DNA of 64,000 nt from Rhodovibrio salinarum DSM 9154 (GTDB lineage: Bacteria; Pseudomonadota; Alphaproteobacteria; Kiloniellales; Rhodovibrionaceae). Each line of letters opens with the position of its first letter. Positions within the stretch are counted from its first letter, which is position 1. Location of the stretch: contig NZ_KI911559.1 of assembly GCF_000515255.1 (NCBI RefSeq), positions 2,553,660 to 2,617,659 of the forward strand, written 5' to 3'. A program made the translations under genes and the position numbers. Of this stretch, positions 44,222 to 52,505 are shown in pieces. The notes under the pieces are model-generated. The model was not told the origin of the DNA. It saw nothing but the letters and a program-made list of their open reading frames with translations, and did not search any database.

Positions 44222-46381
44222 TTAACCCTCGGACAGGCCAGCGACCTTGAGCATGAAGGCCTGCACCAGCGCAACCTCGTCCAGGCGCGCGAATCGCCCG
44301 GCGGCGCCGGCGTGTCCAGCCGACATGTTGGTGTGCAGCAGGATCCGACCGCTCCCAGTCTGGTTGGCGCGCAAGCGCGCGACCCACTTCGCCGGCTCCC
44401 AGTAGGTCACGCGCGGATCGGCGATACCGGCGGTGGCCAACACGTGCGGATAGGCTTGGGGTACCACGTTGTCGTAGGGCGAATAGCCCAGCATCCGCCG
44501 GGTGGCCTCGGGATCGTGCAGCGGATCGCCCCATTCCGACCATTCCGGTGGGGTCAGCGGCAGGCTGTCGTCGCACATCGTGTTGAAGACATCGACGAAC
44601 GGCACCTCGCCGACCACCGCACGCCACAGGTCCGGGCGCCAGTTGGTGATCACGCCCATCAGCATGCCGCCCGCGCTGCGCCCGTTCGCGATCAGGTCGC
44701 CCGCCTTGACGGCCCCGTCGGCAACCAGCTGGTCGGCCACCGCGATGAAATCCCGGAAGGTGTTCTCCTTGTTTGCAAGCTTGCCGTCCAGGTACCAGCC
44801 GTAGCCGCGATCGCTGCCGCCGCGCACGTGCGCGATGGCGTAGACCATGCCCCGATCGACCAGGCCAAGCCGGTCCGGGGAGAAGCTGGCCGGGATCGCC
44901 ATGCCATAGGCGCCGTAGCCGTAAAGCAACATCGGCCGGCCGGCCTGTGGTGGCGCGTCGGCCCGGTACAGCAGCGTGACCGGAACCTGCGCGCCGTCGT
45001 GGCTGGCAACCCAGCGCCGTTCGAGCCGGTAGGTCTCGGGATCGTGGCCGCTCGGGACCCGCTGCTCCTTGCGCAAGCGCGCCGCGCCCGTGGCCATGTC
45101 GACATCGTAAGTCCGCCGCGGCGTGCGCGGGGAACTGTAGACCAGGCGCAGCGTCGTGGTATCGAATTCCTCGCCTGGCAGCAGCGCCAGGGAATAGGCG
45201 GAATCGTTCGTGTCCGCGCGGCCCCAGGTTCCGGGGTCGACCGTATGCTCCGCACCGGTCTCCAGATCACGGACCACAACACGCGGCTGCGCGTCCGCCA
45301 GTTCCAGGCGCACGAGGTGACGTGCGAAGACCGCGAAGCTCTTGATCAACGTGCCAGGACGATGCGGCACGAGATCGGTCCAGTTACCCCGCTGCGGATC
45401 GCCCAACGGCGCCTTGACGATCTTGTAGTCCCGGGCGCCGTCGGCGTTGGTCAGCAGAAGCACCCGGTCCCGCCAGGTGGCAAGCTGCACGTCCAACTCG
45501 GGCACGCGGGCATGCAACAGCTGCGGCGCGGCGTCTGGCCTATCGGCGTCGAGTGCGCGCAGCTCGGTGGTGTCCGAATGGTCGGAGCCGGCGATCACGA
45601 TCAAAGCACGGCTTTCCGTCTTGCCGACGCCGAGATAAAAGGCCGAGTCCGTTTCCTCGTACAGGAGGGTGTGGGCCGTGCCGGTCACGTCCGTCCGAAA
45701 AACGCGCGAGGGACGGTGGTTGTCGTCCAGCGCGGTGTAGATCAGCGTCTGCGAATCGTTGGCCCAGACGAGGTCGCCCTGCAAGGCCGAAGCCCCCAGG
45801 TCGTGGGTCTCGCCAGTGGTCGTATCCAGCAGCTTGAGGCGGTGATATTCCGAGCCGGTCAGGTCGACCGCGTAGGCGAAATAGCGATGGTCCGGGCTAT
45901 GCTCCGCCGCCGCGAGGCGGAAAAAGGCCTGCCCCTCAGCCGCCGCATTGCCGTCGAGCAGCACCTGCTCGCCATCGAAACCGTCTTCGCCAACCAGATC
46001 GGCCGTCTCCGCGCTACGCCTTGGACAGCGGCACCACAGGGGGTGCTGTGCGCCTTCCTGGTAGCGGACGTAGTAGGCCCACTCGCCGTCCGGCACCGGC
46101 ACGCCGGCCTCGCGCTCCGGCATCCGGCCCCGCAACTCGGCCTTCAGCGTCGCCCGCAGTTCGTGGACATCGGCCAGCGCGTGTTCCAGATAGGCGTTCT
46201 CAGCCTCCAGGTGCTGGCGAATCTCGTCCTCGATCTTGCTGGGATCGCTCAGCGTCGTCTGCCAATCCGCGGTGCGCAGCCAGGCATAGGGATCGGCCGT
46301 CTCCACGCCATTGATCCGGTGAACCGTGTCACCGCTCCGGGCTTGCGGTGGCGTGGCGCGGGTAGCGCGATCATCGGGCAC
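44222..46381 (-). CDS. S9 family peptidase, oligopeptidase B-like
   Basis: A 719-residue prolyl oligopeptidase-family serine peptidase. The N-terminal part is a beta-propeller (GEWAYYVRYQEGAQHPLWCRC is the family-typical first blade). The C-terminal alpha/beta-hydrolase domain has GYGAYGMAIPASFSP, the nucleophile motif NGRSAGGMLMG (GxSxGG), and AGHAGAAGRF carrying the catalytic His. Oligopeptidase B cuts after Arg/Lys in short peptides. No signal peptide is present, so it is cytoplasmic. GTG 46381 follows GGAG by 7 nt. It lies 48 nt after the small membrane protein gene on the same strand. ptrB would be the symbol if the trypsin-like specificity were shown. Confidence 0.93.
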   Translation of the reverse strand: MPDDRATRATPPQARSGDTVHRINGVETADPYAWLRTADWQTTLSDPSKIEDEIRQHLEAENAYLEHALADVHELRATLKAELRGRMPEREAGVPVPDGEWAYYVRYQEGAQHPLWCRCPRRSAETADLVGEDGFDGEQVLLDGNAAAEGQAFFRLAAAEHSPDHRYFAYAVDLTGSEYHRLKLLDTTTGETHDLGASALQGDLVWANDSQTLIYTALDDNHRPSRVFRTDVTGTAHTLLYEETDSAFYLGVGKTESRALIVIAGSDHSDTTELRALDADRPDAAPQLLHARVPELDVQLATWRDRVLLLTNADGARDYKIVKAPLGDPQRGNWTDLVPHRPGTLIKSFAVFARHLVRLELADAQPRVVVRDLETGAEHTVDPGTWGRADTNDSAYSLALLPGEEFDTTTLRLVYSSPRTPRRTYDVDMATGAARLRKEQRVPSGHDPETYRLERRWVASHDGAQVPVTLLYRADAPPQAGRPMLLYGYGAYGMAIPASFSPDRLGLVDRGMVYAIAHVRGGSDRGYGWYLDGKLANKENTFRDFIAVADQLVADGAVKAGDLIANGRSAGGMLMGVITNWRPDLWRAVVGEVPFVDVFNTMCDDSLPLTPPEWSEWGDPLHDPEATRRMLGYSPYDNVVPQAYPHVLATAGIADPRVTYWEPAKWVARLRANQTGSGRILLHTNMSAGHAGAAGRFARLDEVALVQAFMLKVAGLSEG

Positions 46382-46429
46382 GAGAGAGCACTCCGGGATT
46401 TCGGTGGCTAAGACGGGATGGCGGTATGC

Positions 46430-46690
46430 TTACGGGCCGTTGCGGCCCAGCCGGTCCAGAAGGCCGCGCAGCAAGGCGTAGGCAGCTAGGCCAATCACCA
46501 CGACGACCGCGACAATCGCGGCGATGCGCAGCAGTTCCCAGGCCAAGAGTAACGGCCAGAACGCCATCGCGACGTAGACGAAGGCGTCCCCCCAGTCCAC
46601 CTCGCCATACGCGATCAGATGGAAGGCCAGGCCGGTGACGGCGTAGAACAGCAGCGCGATCAGGCTGCCCATCGCGGTCCGCGGTTGCAT
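46430..46690 (-). CDS. Small membrane protein, unknown
   Basis: An 86-residue protein with strongly hydrophobic stretches: SLIALLFYAVTGLAFHLIAY, DAFVYVAMAFWPLLLAWELL and IAAIVAVVVVIGLAAYALL. These suggest three short helices or two longer ones, followed by a basic tail LLDRLGRNGP. I recognise no family. ATG 46690 or ATG 46672 may be the start. It precedes the peptidase gene by 48 nt and is divergent from the flavodoxin-fold gene. Confidence 0.65.
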   Translation of the reverse strand: MQPRTAMGSLIALLFYAVTGLAFHLIAYGEVDWGDAFVYVAMAFWPLLLAWELLRIAAIVAVVVVIGLAAYALLRGLLDRLGRNGP

Positions 46691-46817
46691 GACGAGTTCG
46701 ACTCCCGACAGTCATCGTCCAGGCCCCGATATAAGGACGCGACCGCCCACACGTCAGCCCCTTTCCAGCCCCGCGCCGGTTTGTCCACGCCCTGGTTTCA
46801 ACATAGCGTAGGCCACA

Positions 46818-47288
46818 ATGAGCGCACGTAAGCACCTGCTAGTGGTCGCCCATGCCCCCTCGCCCAACCTCGCGCGGCTGCGCGACGCGGCGCTGGAGGG
46901 TGCGCGCGACGCGGAGATCAAGACGGTCGAGACACGTTGGAAACCGCCGTTGGAGGCCGGGCCAGACGATGTCATGGCCGCAGATGCCCTGCTGCTCGGC
47001 ACGCCTGAGAACCTTGGCTATATGTCAGGCGCGCTCAAGGACTTCTTCGACCGCACCTACTACGCGGTGATCGAGGAGAAGCAGGGCCTGCCCTTCGCCG
47101 CCTACATTCGGGCTGGACGCGATGGCACGGGAACCAAACGCGCGATCGACAGCATCACCACCGGCCTGAGCTGGCGCCCGATCCAAGAACCGTTGATCCT
47201 GCAGGGCACCTTCCAGGAGAACTTCGTCGATCAAGTTCGCGACCTGGCTCAGGCGATGGCCGCCGGGCTCGACGCCGGCATCTTCTGA
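46818..47288 (+). CDS. Flavodoxin-fold NAD(P)H-dependent reductase
   Basis: A 156-residue flavodoxin-like protein. It opens HLLVVAHAPSPNLARLRDAALEGA (phosphate-binding loop of FMN). ADALLLGTPENLGYMSGALKDFFDRTYY follows, matching the family GTPxYxGxxSGxLKxFxDR pattern with NLGY in place of the usual Y/W. FAAYIRAGRDGTGTKRAIDSI completes the core. Members are FMN-dependent reductases or flavodoxin-like electron carriers; the partner here is unknown. ATG 46818. A strong hairpin at 47319-47355 lies just past its stop. Confidence 0.88.
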   Translation: MSARKHLLVVAHAPSPNLARLRDAALEGARDAEIKTVETRWKPPLEAGPDDVMAADALLLGTPENLGYMSGALKDFFDRTYYAVIEEKQGLPFAAYIRAGRDGTGTKRAIDSITTGLSWRPIQEPLILQGTFQENFVDQVRDLAQAMAAGLDAGIF

Positions 47289-47318
47289 CGACCGCTTGCA
47301 CATAGGGAAGATGGGGAC

Positions 47319-47355
47319 GGCCCCCGGCGCCGACGGGCACCAAACGCCGGGGGCC
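47319..47355 (+). terminator. Terminator-like hairpin after the flavodoxin-fold gene
   Basis: A perfect 11-bp GC stem pairs 47319-47329 with 47345-47355 around a 15-nt loop, 30 nt after the stop. No U-tract follows on either strand, so it may be a transcript-end stabiliser rather than an intrinsic terminator. Confidence 0.45.
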
Positions 47356-47449
47356 ATGACCGCGCGCCGGAGGAAAAGACAACGTGCGCGGATGTCTTGG
47401 AGGTTGCCGGAGCACGTTCGGTTTCGAAAGCTGACCAGTGGGTCATCGG

Positions 47450-47471
47450 TCCGGATAGCTATCTATCCGGA
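47450..47471. repeat. 9-bp inverted repeat with 4-nt loop
   Basis: TCCGGATAG and CTATCCGGA pair exactly around CTAT. A second small dyad GACC/GGTC lies at 47433-47444. No neighbouring gene explains it. Confidence 0.5.
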
Positions 47472-47602
47472 AGGATAAAGCCAACGAGTACTCGCGCACC
47501 CGAACGCACGCTGATCGCCTCTGAGGGGGACTGCCCAGCCCACCGCAAGGCAGGAAGCAGATTCGACGTTGGTCCAACCTGATCAGCAACTGGGCACAGA
47601 GA

Positions 47603-47678
47603 TGGTGGGCCCGCCAGGATTCGAACCTGGGACAGCTCGATTAAAAGTCGAGTGCTCTGCCAACTGAGCTACGGGCCC
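47603..47678 (-). tRNA. tRNA-Lys (UUU)
   Basis: A 76-nt tRNA with encoded CCA. The acceptor GGGCCCG/CGGGCCC pairs over 7 bp with discriminator A. The anticodon stem CTCGA/TCGAG encloses CTTTTAA, giving anticodon TTT. D-arm GCTCAGTTGGCAGAGC and T-loop TTCGAAT are standard. Confidence 0.98.
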
Positions 47679-47791
47679 ACACGGGCGGGACTCGGGACAC
47701 ATGCCCGGGTCGAACGGGTCGGGAAACTAGGTGGGGCTGGAAGCGCGGTCAACCGCGTTCAAAACCGCCGTCATGATCGCGGTAAATCGCT

Positions 47792-48340
47792 TCAACTGGC
47801 CGTGCCCCCGGCGTGGCTTCGCCCCCCGTCCCCCTGAGCGTCGAACCGCGCCTGCAACCGTTCGGCGACGCGGCTGGAGACGAACGAACGAATATCCCCG
47901 CCCAGCGACCCGATCTCCTTGACGAAGCGCGAGGAGATGAACTGTTGGCGCTCGCTCGCGGTCAGGAAGACGGTCTCGATCTCCGGATTCATCCGGGTAT
48001 TCATGCAGGCCATCTGGAACTCGTACTCGAAGTCCGAAACCGCGCGCAGACCACGCAGGATCACCCGGGCGCCGACTTCCTGGGCGAAGTGCATCAGCAG
48101 CGTGTCGAAGGCGCGCACCTCGACCGTGGCGCCGTTGATGTCCAGCGCCTCCAAATCCTCCTGGATCAGCGCGACGCGCTCCTCCGGCGAGAACAGCGGC
48201 CCCTTGCCGGCATTGTTGGCCACCGCGACCACCAAGTGATCGACCACCTTGGTCGCCCGCTGGATGATGTCGCTATGGCCCAGCGTAATCGGGTCGAACG
48301 TGCCGGGGTAGATGCCGATCAAGGGGGGACGCCCGGTCAT
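47792..48340 (-). CDS. coaD: Phosphopantetheine adenylyltransferase
   Basis: Fourth step of coenzyme A synthesis: ATP plus 4'-phosphopantetheine gives dephospho-CoA. The 182-residue protein starts GIYPGTFDPITLGHSDII, with the TxGH nucleotide motif, and has AVANNAGKGPLFSPEERVALI, ILRGLRAVSDFEYEFQMACMN and ASERQQFISSRFVKEIGSLGGD with the ISSRxVKE motif. GGAGG lies ten bases before ATG 48340. It follows gyrA on the same strand by 52 nt, an arrangement common in alphaproteobacteria. The C-terminal 20 residues are low-complexity and variable. Confidence 0.96.
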   Translation of the reverse strand: MTGRPPLIGIYPGTFDPITLGHSDIIQRATKVVDHLVVAVANNAGKGPLFSPEERVALIQEDLEALDINGATVEVRAFDTLLMHFAQEVGARVILRGLRAVSDFEYEFQMACMNTRMNPEIETVFLTASERQQFISSRFVKEIGSLGGDIRSFVSSRVAERLQARFDAQGDGGRSHAGGTAS

Positions 48341-48392
48341 GGCCTGCTTGCCTCCGTCGTTCGCCGGCCCGGTTGCGGGCATGGGGCCTGCG

Positions 48393-51212
48393 TCAGCTGT
48401 CCGTTTCGGGTGTTGTCGGGGCGTCGGGACCAGACGTTTCGCCTTCCCCGCCGTCGTCTGCCGGCGGTGTGCCCGGTTCCTGCGCCTCGGCGGCATCGGC
48501 CGCTTCCTCAATGTCCTGCTCGCCCAGGTGCGCGACGGAAACCACCCGCTCGCCGTCGGCGACACGCAGGAGACGCACGCCCCGGGTGTTGCGCCCGGCG
48601 ATCCGGATGCCCTGAACCGGACAGCGGATCAGCTGGCCGCCATCGGTCACCACCATCACCTGATCGTTCGGATCGACCGGGAAGGCCGCGATCATCTGTG
48701 CACTGCCCTTGCCGCGGGCCAGATCCATCGCGGTGATGCCCTGCGTGCCGCGGCTGGTGATCCGGTACTCGTAGGCCGGGGTCAGTTTGCCGAAACCGTC
48801 ATCGCCAACAGTCAGCAGCAGTTCTTCCTGATCTTCCAGAGCGCGCAGTCGCTCAGCACTGATGCCGTCGGTGGCCGCACTTTCCGGCGTCAGGCCGGCA
48901 TCATCGCCATTGCCTTCGCCGTTCGCCTGCCGGCGCTTCTGCGTGGCGTAGCGCAGATAAAGCTCGCGCTCCTCCGTGCTGACCTCGACGTGATGCAGGA
49001 TCGACATCGAAATCACCTGATCGTCGCCGCCCAGGCGCATACCGCGCACGCCGGTGCTGTCGCGGCCCTTGAAGACGCGCACGTCGGTGACCGGGAACCG
49101 CACCGCCTTGCCTTGCAGGCTGGCCAGCAGGACGTCCTGATTGCCTTCCGCGACGCGCACGGACACCAGCCGGTCGCCTTCATCCAGCTTCATGGCGATC
49201 TTGCCGTTCGCCTTGACGTTGGTGAAGTCGGACAGGCTGTTCCGGCGGACGTTGCCGCTTGCCGTGGCGAACATGGCGTACATCTCGCCCCAGGCGTCCT
49301 CGTCCTCCGGCAGCGGCATCGCGGTGGAGATCGTCTCCTCCTGCTCCAGCGGCAGCAGGTTGCGCACATGCTTGCCGCGCGAGGCCGGCTGGCCGGCCGG
49401 CAGGCGATAGACCTTCAGCTTGTAGGCCATGCCGCGGGAGGAGAAGAACAGCACCGGGGTATGCGTGTCGCAGACGAAGACCTGGCTGACGAAGTCCTCG
49501 TCTTTGGTCGACATGCCGGAGCGGCCCTTGCCGCCGCGCCGCTGCGCCCGGTAGGCACTGAGCGGCACACGCTTGACGTAGCCCGCGTGGGAGATGGTCA
49601 CGACCATCTCCTCGCGCGGGATCAATGCCTCGTCGTCCTGCTCGAACTCGGCGTCCTGCAGCTCAGTGCGACGGCCGTCGGCGTAGCGGTCCTTGGTCGC
49701 GACCAGCTCGCCGCGCAGAACCTCCATCAGCTTCGCCCGCGAGCGCAGAATCTCCAGGTACTCCTGGATCTTGTCGACGATCTCCCGGAGCTCGCCCTCG
49801 ATCTTTTCGCGTTCGAGACCGGTCAGGCGGTGCAGCCGCAGATCCAGGATCGCCTTCGCCTGCGCTTCCGACAGCTTGTAGGTGCCGTCCTCGGCCACCC
49901 GGTGGCCGGGCTCGTCGATGATCTCGATCAGCGGCGCCACCTCGGCCGCTGGCCAGGCACGCTCCAACAGCCCCTGGCGTGCGGCCTCCGGGTTGGGTGC
50001 GTGACGGATCAGCTGGATCACCTCATCGATGTTGGCGACCGCGACCGCCAGGCCCGCCAAGGTGTGCGCCCGCTCGCGCGCCTTACGCAGCTCATAGGCG
50101 GTGCGCCGGCGGATCACCTCCTCGCGGAACTCCACGAAGGCGGCGATCACGTCCTTCAGCGACAGCATCTCCGGCCGGCCGCCGTTGAGCGCCAGCAGGT
50201 TGACGCCGAAGGTCGTCTGCAGCGGCGTGTGCTTATACAGCTGGTTCAGCACCACCTCGTGCTGGGCACCGCGCGAACACTCGATCACCACGCGCAGACC
50301 ATCGCGATCGCTCTCGTCGCGCAGGTCGGAGATGCCCTCGATGCCCTTGTCGCGGACCAGTTCAGCGATCCGCTCGACCATCCGGGCTTTGTTCACCTGG
50401 TAGGGCACCTCGGTGATCACGATCGACTTGCGATCCTTGCCCAGGTCCTCGAAGTGCGTCTTGCCGCGCACCACGATCGAACCGCGCCCGGTGTGGTAGG
50501 CGTCGCGAATACCCTTACGCCCGATCACCACGCCGCCGGTCGGGAAATCCGGCCCGGGCACGTGCTGCATCAGGTCGTCGACCGAGACGCTCGGATCGTC
50601 GACATAGGCGCAGCAAGCGTCGATCACCTCGGCCAGGTCGTGCGGCGGTACGTTGGTCGCCATGCCGACCGCGATGCCGCCCGCGCCGTTGACCAGCAGG
50701 TTCGGGAACCGCGCCGGCAGCACCGTCGGCTCGCGCGTCGTCTCGTCGTAGTTGTCCTGGAAGTCGACCGTGTCCCGGTCGATGTCCTCCAGCATCGCCT
50801 CCGAAGCGACACGGGCGAGCCGGGCCTCGGTGTACCGCATGGCCGCTGGCGGGTCGCCGTCCATCGAGCCGAAGTTGCCCTGCCCGTCGACCAGCTTGAC
50901 GCGCATGGAAAAGTCCTGGGCCATGCGCACCATGGCATCGTAGATCGCCGCGTCGCCGTGCGGGTGGTACTGACCCATCACGTCGCCGACGATGCGCGCG
51001 GACTTGCGGTACGGGCGGTTGAAGTCGTAGCCGCCCTCCTTCATCGCGTAGAGGATACGCCGGTGCACCGGCTTCAGGCCGTCGCGCACATCAGGCAGCG
51101 CCCGGCTGACGATCACGCTCATCGCGTAATCCAGGTACGACCGGCGCATCTCGGTCTCAATCGTGACCGGCTCGATCCCGTCGTTTCCGTTTGTCGGAGG
51201 CGTCTCGCTCAA
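48393..51212 (-). CDS. gyrA: DNA gyrase subunit A
   Basis: Cleaving and rejoining subunit of DNA gyrase, 939 residues. The N-terminal part reads [31 protein letters not shown], with catalytic Tyr127 in MRYTEARL. In the quinolone region, [19 protein letters not shown] puts Ala88 at E. coli Ser83 and Asp92 at E. coli Asp87. The C-terminal pinwheel includes [11 protein letters not shown], the GyrA-box, which distinguishes it from ParC. An acidic, low-complexity tail ends it. TTG 51212 lies 6 nt after AAGGGA and gives the expected start; GTG 51227 is possible. coaD follows 52 nt downstream. Confidence 0.97.
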   Translation of the reverse strand: MSETPPTNGNDGIEPVTIETEMRRSYLDYAMSVIVSRALPDVRDGLKPVHRRILYAMKEGGYDFNRPYRKSARIVGDVMGQYHPHGDAAIYDAMVRMAQDFSMRVKLVDGQGNFGSMDGDPPAAMRYTEARLARVASEAMLEDIDRDTVDFQDNYDETTREPTVLPARFPNLLVNGAGGIAVGMATNVPPHDLAEVIDACCAYVDDPSVSVDDLMQHVPGPDFPTGGVVIGRKGIRDAYHTGRGSIVVRGKTHFEDLGKDRKSIVITEVPYQVNKARMVERIAELVRDKGIEGISDLRDESDRDGLRVVIECSRGAQHEVVLNQLYKHTPLQTTFGVNLLALNGGRPEMLSLKDVIAAFVEFREEVIRRRTAYELRKARERAHTLAGLAVAVANIDEVIQLIRHAPNPEAARQGLLERAWPAAEVAPLIEIIDEPGHRVAEDGTYKLSEAQAKAILDLRLHRLTGLEREKIEGELREIVDKIQEYLEILRSRAKLMEVLRGELVATKDRYADGRRTELQDAEFEQDDEALIPREEMVVTISHAGYVKRVPLSAYRAQRRGGKGRSGMSTKDEDFVSQVFVCDTHTPVLFFSSRGMAYKLKVYRLPAGQPASRGKHVRNLLPLEQEETISTAMPLPEDEDAWGEMYAMFATASGNVRRNSLSDFTNVKANGKIAMKLDEGDRLVSVRVAEGNQDVLLASLQGKAVRFPVTDVRVFKGRDSTGVRGMRLGGDDQVISMSILHHVEVSTEERELYLRYATQKRRQANGEGNGDDAGLTPESAATDGISAERLRALEDQEELLLTVGDDGFGKLTPAYEYRITSRGTQGITAMDLARGKGSAQMIAAFPVDPNDQVMVVTDGGQLIRCPVQGIRIAGRNTRGVRLLRVADGERVVSVAHLGEQDIEEAADAAEAQEPGTPPADDGGEGETSGPDAPTTPETDS

Positions 51213-51528
51213 AATCGGTCCCTTCACTGGACAACCACGGGCAAACGGATGTGCCCCATCCCACGTCCGCCCGCTACGCACCCCTGCTCGGCCAACACGC
51301 GCGGATGCGCGCGACTCTGGCCGGCACAAGCGCGCAAAGCCATAGCAGTTTCCCAAAGACCGGACAATCTAACCCAGTGTGGTCCGTAGGCGCTATCTCA
51401 GCGAGGCTTGTGGGCGGTCACCAGAAACGCTGGAACCAGTCGATCGCACTTCCGGCTTGTGTCGGCACGGGGCGCTGGCTTAACGCAGGAACGGTCGCCT
51501 TCCGCGCCACACATCCGACGGCCCGCAC
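51213..51528. other. Divergent intergenic region, gyrA / PPOX gene
   Basis: A 316-bp gap with no credible gene. On the minus strand TTGTCC (51362-51367) and TATGGC (51339-51344), 17 nt apart, form a possible weak gyrA promoter, which would leave a leader of about 120 nt. Nothing clear is seen for the plus-strand gene. Confidence 0.4.
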
Positions 51529-52104
51529 ATGACCGAAACGATCCAGACAATTGACCAACTCCGGGCGCTCTATCCGGACGCCAAGCCGGTGGTCCGCCAG
51601 AAAGAGCTGTCCGCACTCGACCGGCACGCCCGGCGCTTCGTCGAGTTATCGCCTTTCGTTATTCTCGGAACCCAAGGGGCCACGGGCAACGTGGACACCA
51701 GCCCGCGCGGCGGGCCACCGGGGGTCGTGCGAGTGGCCAGCGACCGGACCCTGCTACTGCCCGACCTAGCGGGCAATAACCGTCTAGATTCCCTGCAAAA
51801 TATCGTCGAACGCCCGGCTGTCAGCCTGATCTTCCTGATCCCCGGAATCAATGAAACCCTGCGGGTTCGGGGACGGGCCGAAATCGTGGTTGCGGAGGCC
51901 ATGCTGCAGACGTTCGAGGTGGACGGCAAACGCCCGCGGTCGGTGTTGCGGATCACCGTGGACGCCGTTTACCTGCACTGCGGCAAGGCACTGATGCATG
52001 CCGCCCTGTGGGACCCGGAAATACGGATTGATCGCGCCTCTCTGCCCTCGCTGGGCGCCATGATCCGCGACCAGATCGGCGAAGGGCTGACGCCGGAGCA
52101 GTGA
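51529..52104 (+). CDS. PPOX-class flavin-binding protein (DR2398-like)
   Basis: A 191-residue split-barrel flavoprotein of the pyridoxamine phosphate oxidase fold. It has FVELSPFVILGTQGATGNVDTSPRGGPPGVVRV, then LLLPDLAGNNRLDSLQNIVERPAVSLIFLIPGINETLRVRGRAEI, typical of the MSMEG_1061/DR2398 group of FMN-binding PPOX proteins. It ends ITVDAVYLHCGKALMHAALWDPE. The substrate is not known; these are not PdxH. ATG 51529. The iron locus follows after a 401-nt gap with a Fur-like site of its own, so the PPOX gene is probably not part of it. Confidence 0.88.
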   Translation: MTETIQTIDQLRALYPDAKPVVRQKELSALDRHARRFVELSPFVILGTQGATGNVDTSPRGGPPGVVRVASDRTLLLPDLAGNNRLDSLQNIVERPAVSLIFLIPGINETLRVRGRAEIVVAEAMLQTFEVDGKRPRSVLRITVDAVYLHCGKALMHAALWDPEIRIDRASLPSLGAMIRDQIGEGLTPEQ

Positions 52105-52505
52105 TCCGTACGCACCGCAAGCAAGCGGCGCGGATTTGGTAGCGCACGCCACCCTGTTATTGCGACTGCACTTCATTTGCATTATGGTCGACGGCGTACT
52201 ATGGACCGGAAGGCGGTGCTGCCTCGTGACGATGTCGACCAAAGCGATGATGTGGGTTCCGCCCGGAGCCTGATGACCAACAGCTGACCCGGCGCTCTGT
52301 CATCCGCCCATCGACGGATCGCTGTTGGGTTCGGTTGCCCTGGACGTCATTGCAGGCCGCTGCTGCACGGCCCCTCCCCTAATCAAAAGCGCAAATCCGT
52401 TCGCCCGCCCTGACCGGCGGCTGCGTAAGTGCGTGCTATTGACCGCCGGATCGACGCTTTCCCAAAGAAATCCAACGGAACCGCATCCGAAGCAGGAGCC
52501 GTATT
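52105..52505. other. Intergenic region and long leader of the TonB receptor gene
   Basis: A 401-bp gap. It holds a Fur-like palindrome (52161-52181), after which a leader of about 320 nt precedes the GTG start. A 7-bp inverted repeat CCGGCGG/CCGCCGG lies at 52414-52420 and 52443-52449. An open frame of 28 codons at 52201-52287 has no ribosome site and is not called. Confidence 0.5.
52161..52181. promoter_or_regulatory. Fur-like box upstream of the TonB receptor
   Basis: The site fits TGCAAATGA-N3-TCATTTGCA: the right half TCATTTGCA is perfect and the left half matches at 6 of 9. The same pattern recurs at 54751-54771 in front of the binding-protein gene. Iron-dependent repression is the expected effect. 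Confidence 0.65.

Larger units (their letters stand above)
47289..47602. other. Intergenic region with two hairpins
   Basis: A 314-bp gap between the flavodoxin-fold gene and tRNA-Lys, with no credible gene. It contains an 11-bp perfect stem (47319-47355) and a 9-bp stem with a 4-nt loop (47450-47471). Confidence 0.6.

Noticed and set aside
44312-46411. A 699-codon plus-strand open frame opposite the S9 peptidase
   Set aside because: Antisense shadow of a long GC-rich gene; no domain or ribosome site.
48312-51389. A 1025-codon plus-strand open frame opposite gyrA
   Set aside because: It mirrors gyrA codon structure in GC-rich DNA; its translation is rich in His/Arg/Gln with no domain, while the minus strand encodes clear GyrA.
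52201-52287. 28-codon open frame in the TonB receptor leader
   Set aside because: No ribosome binding site and no similarity to a known leader peptide.
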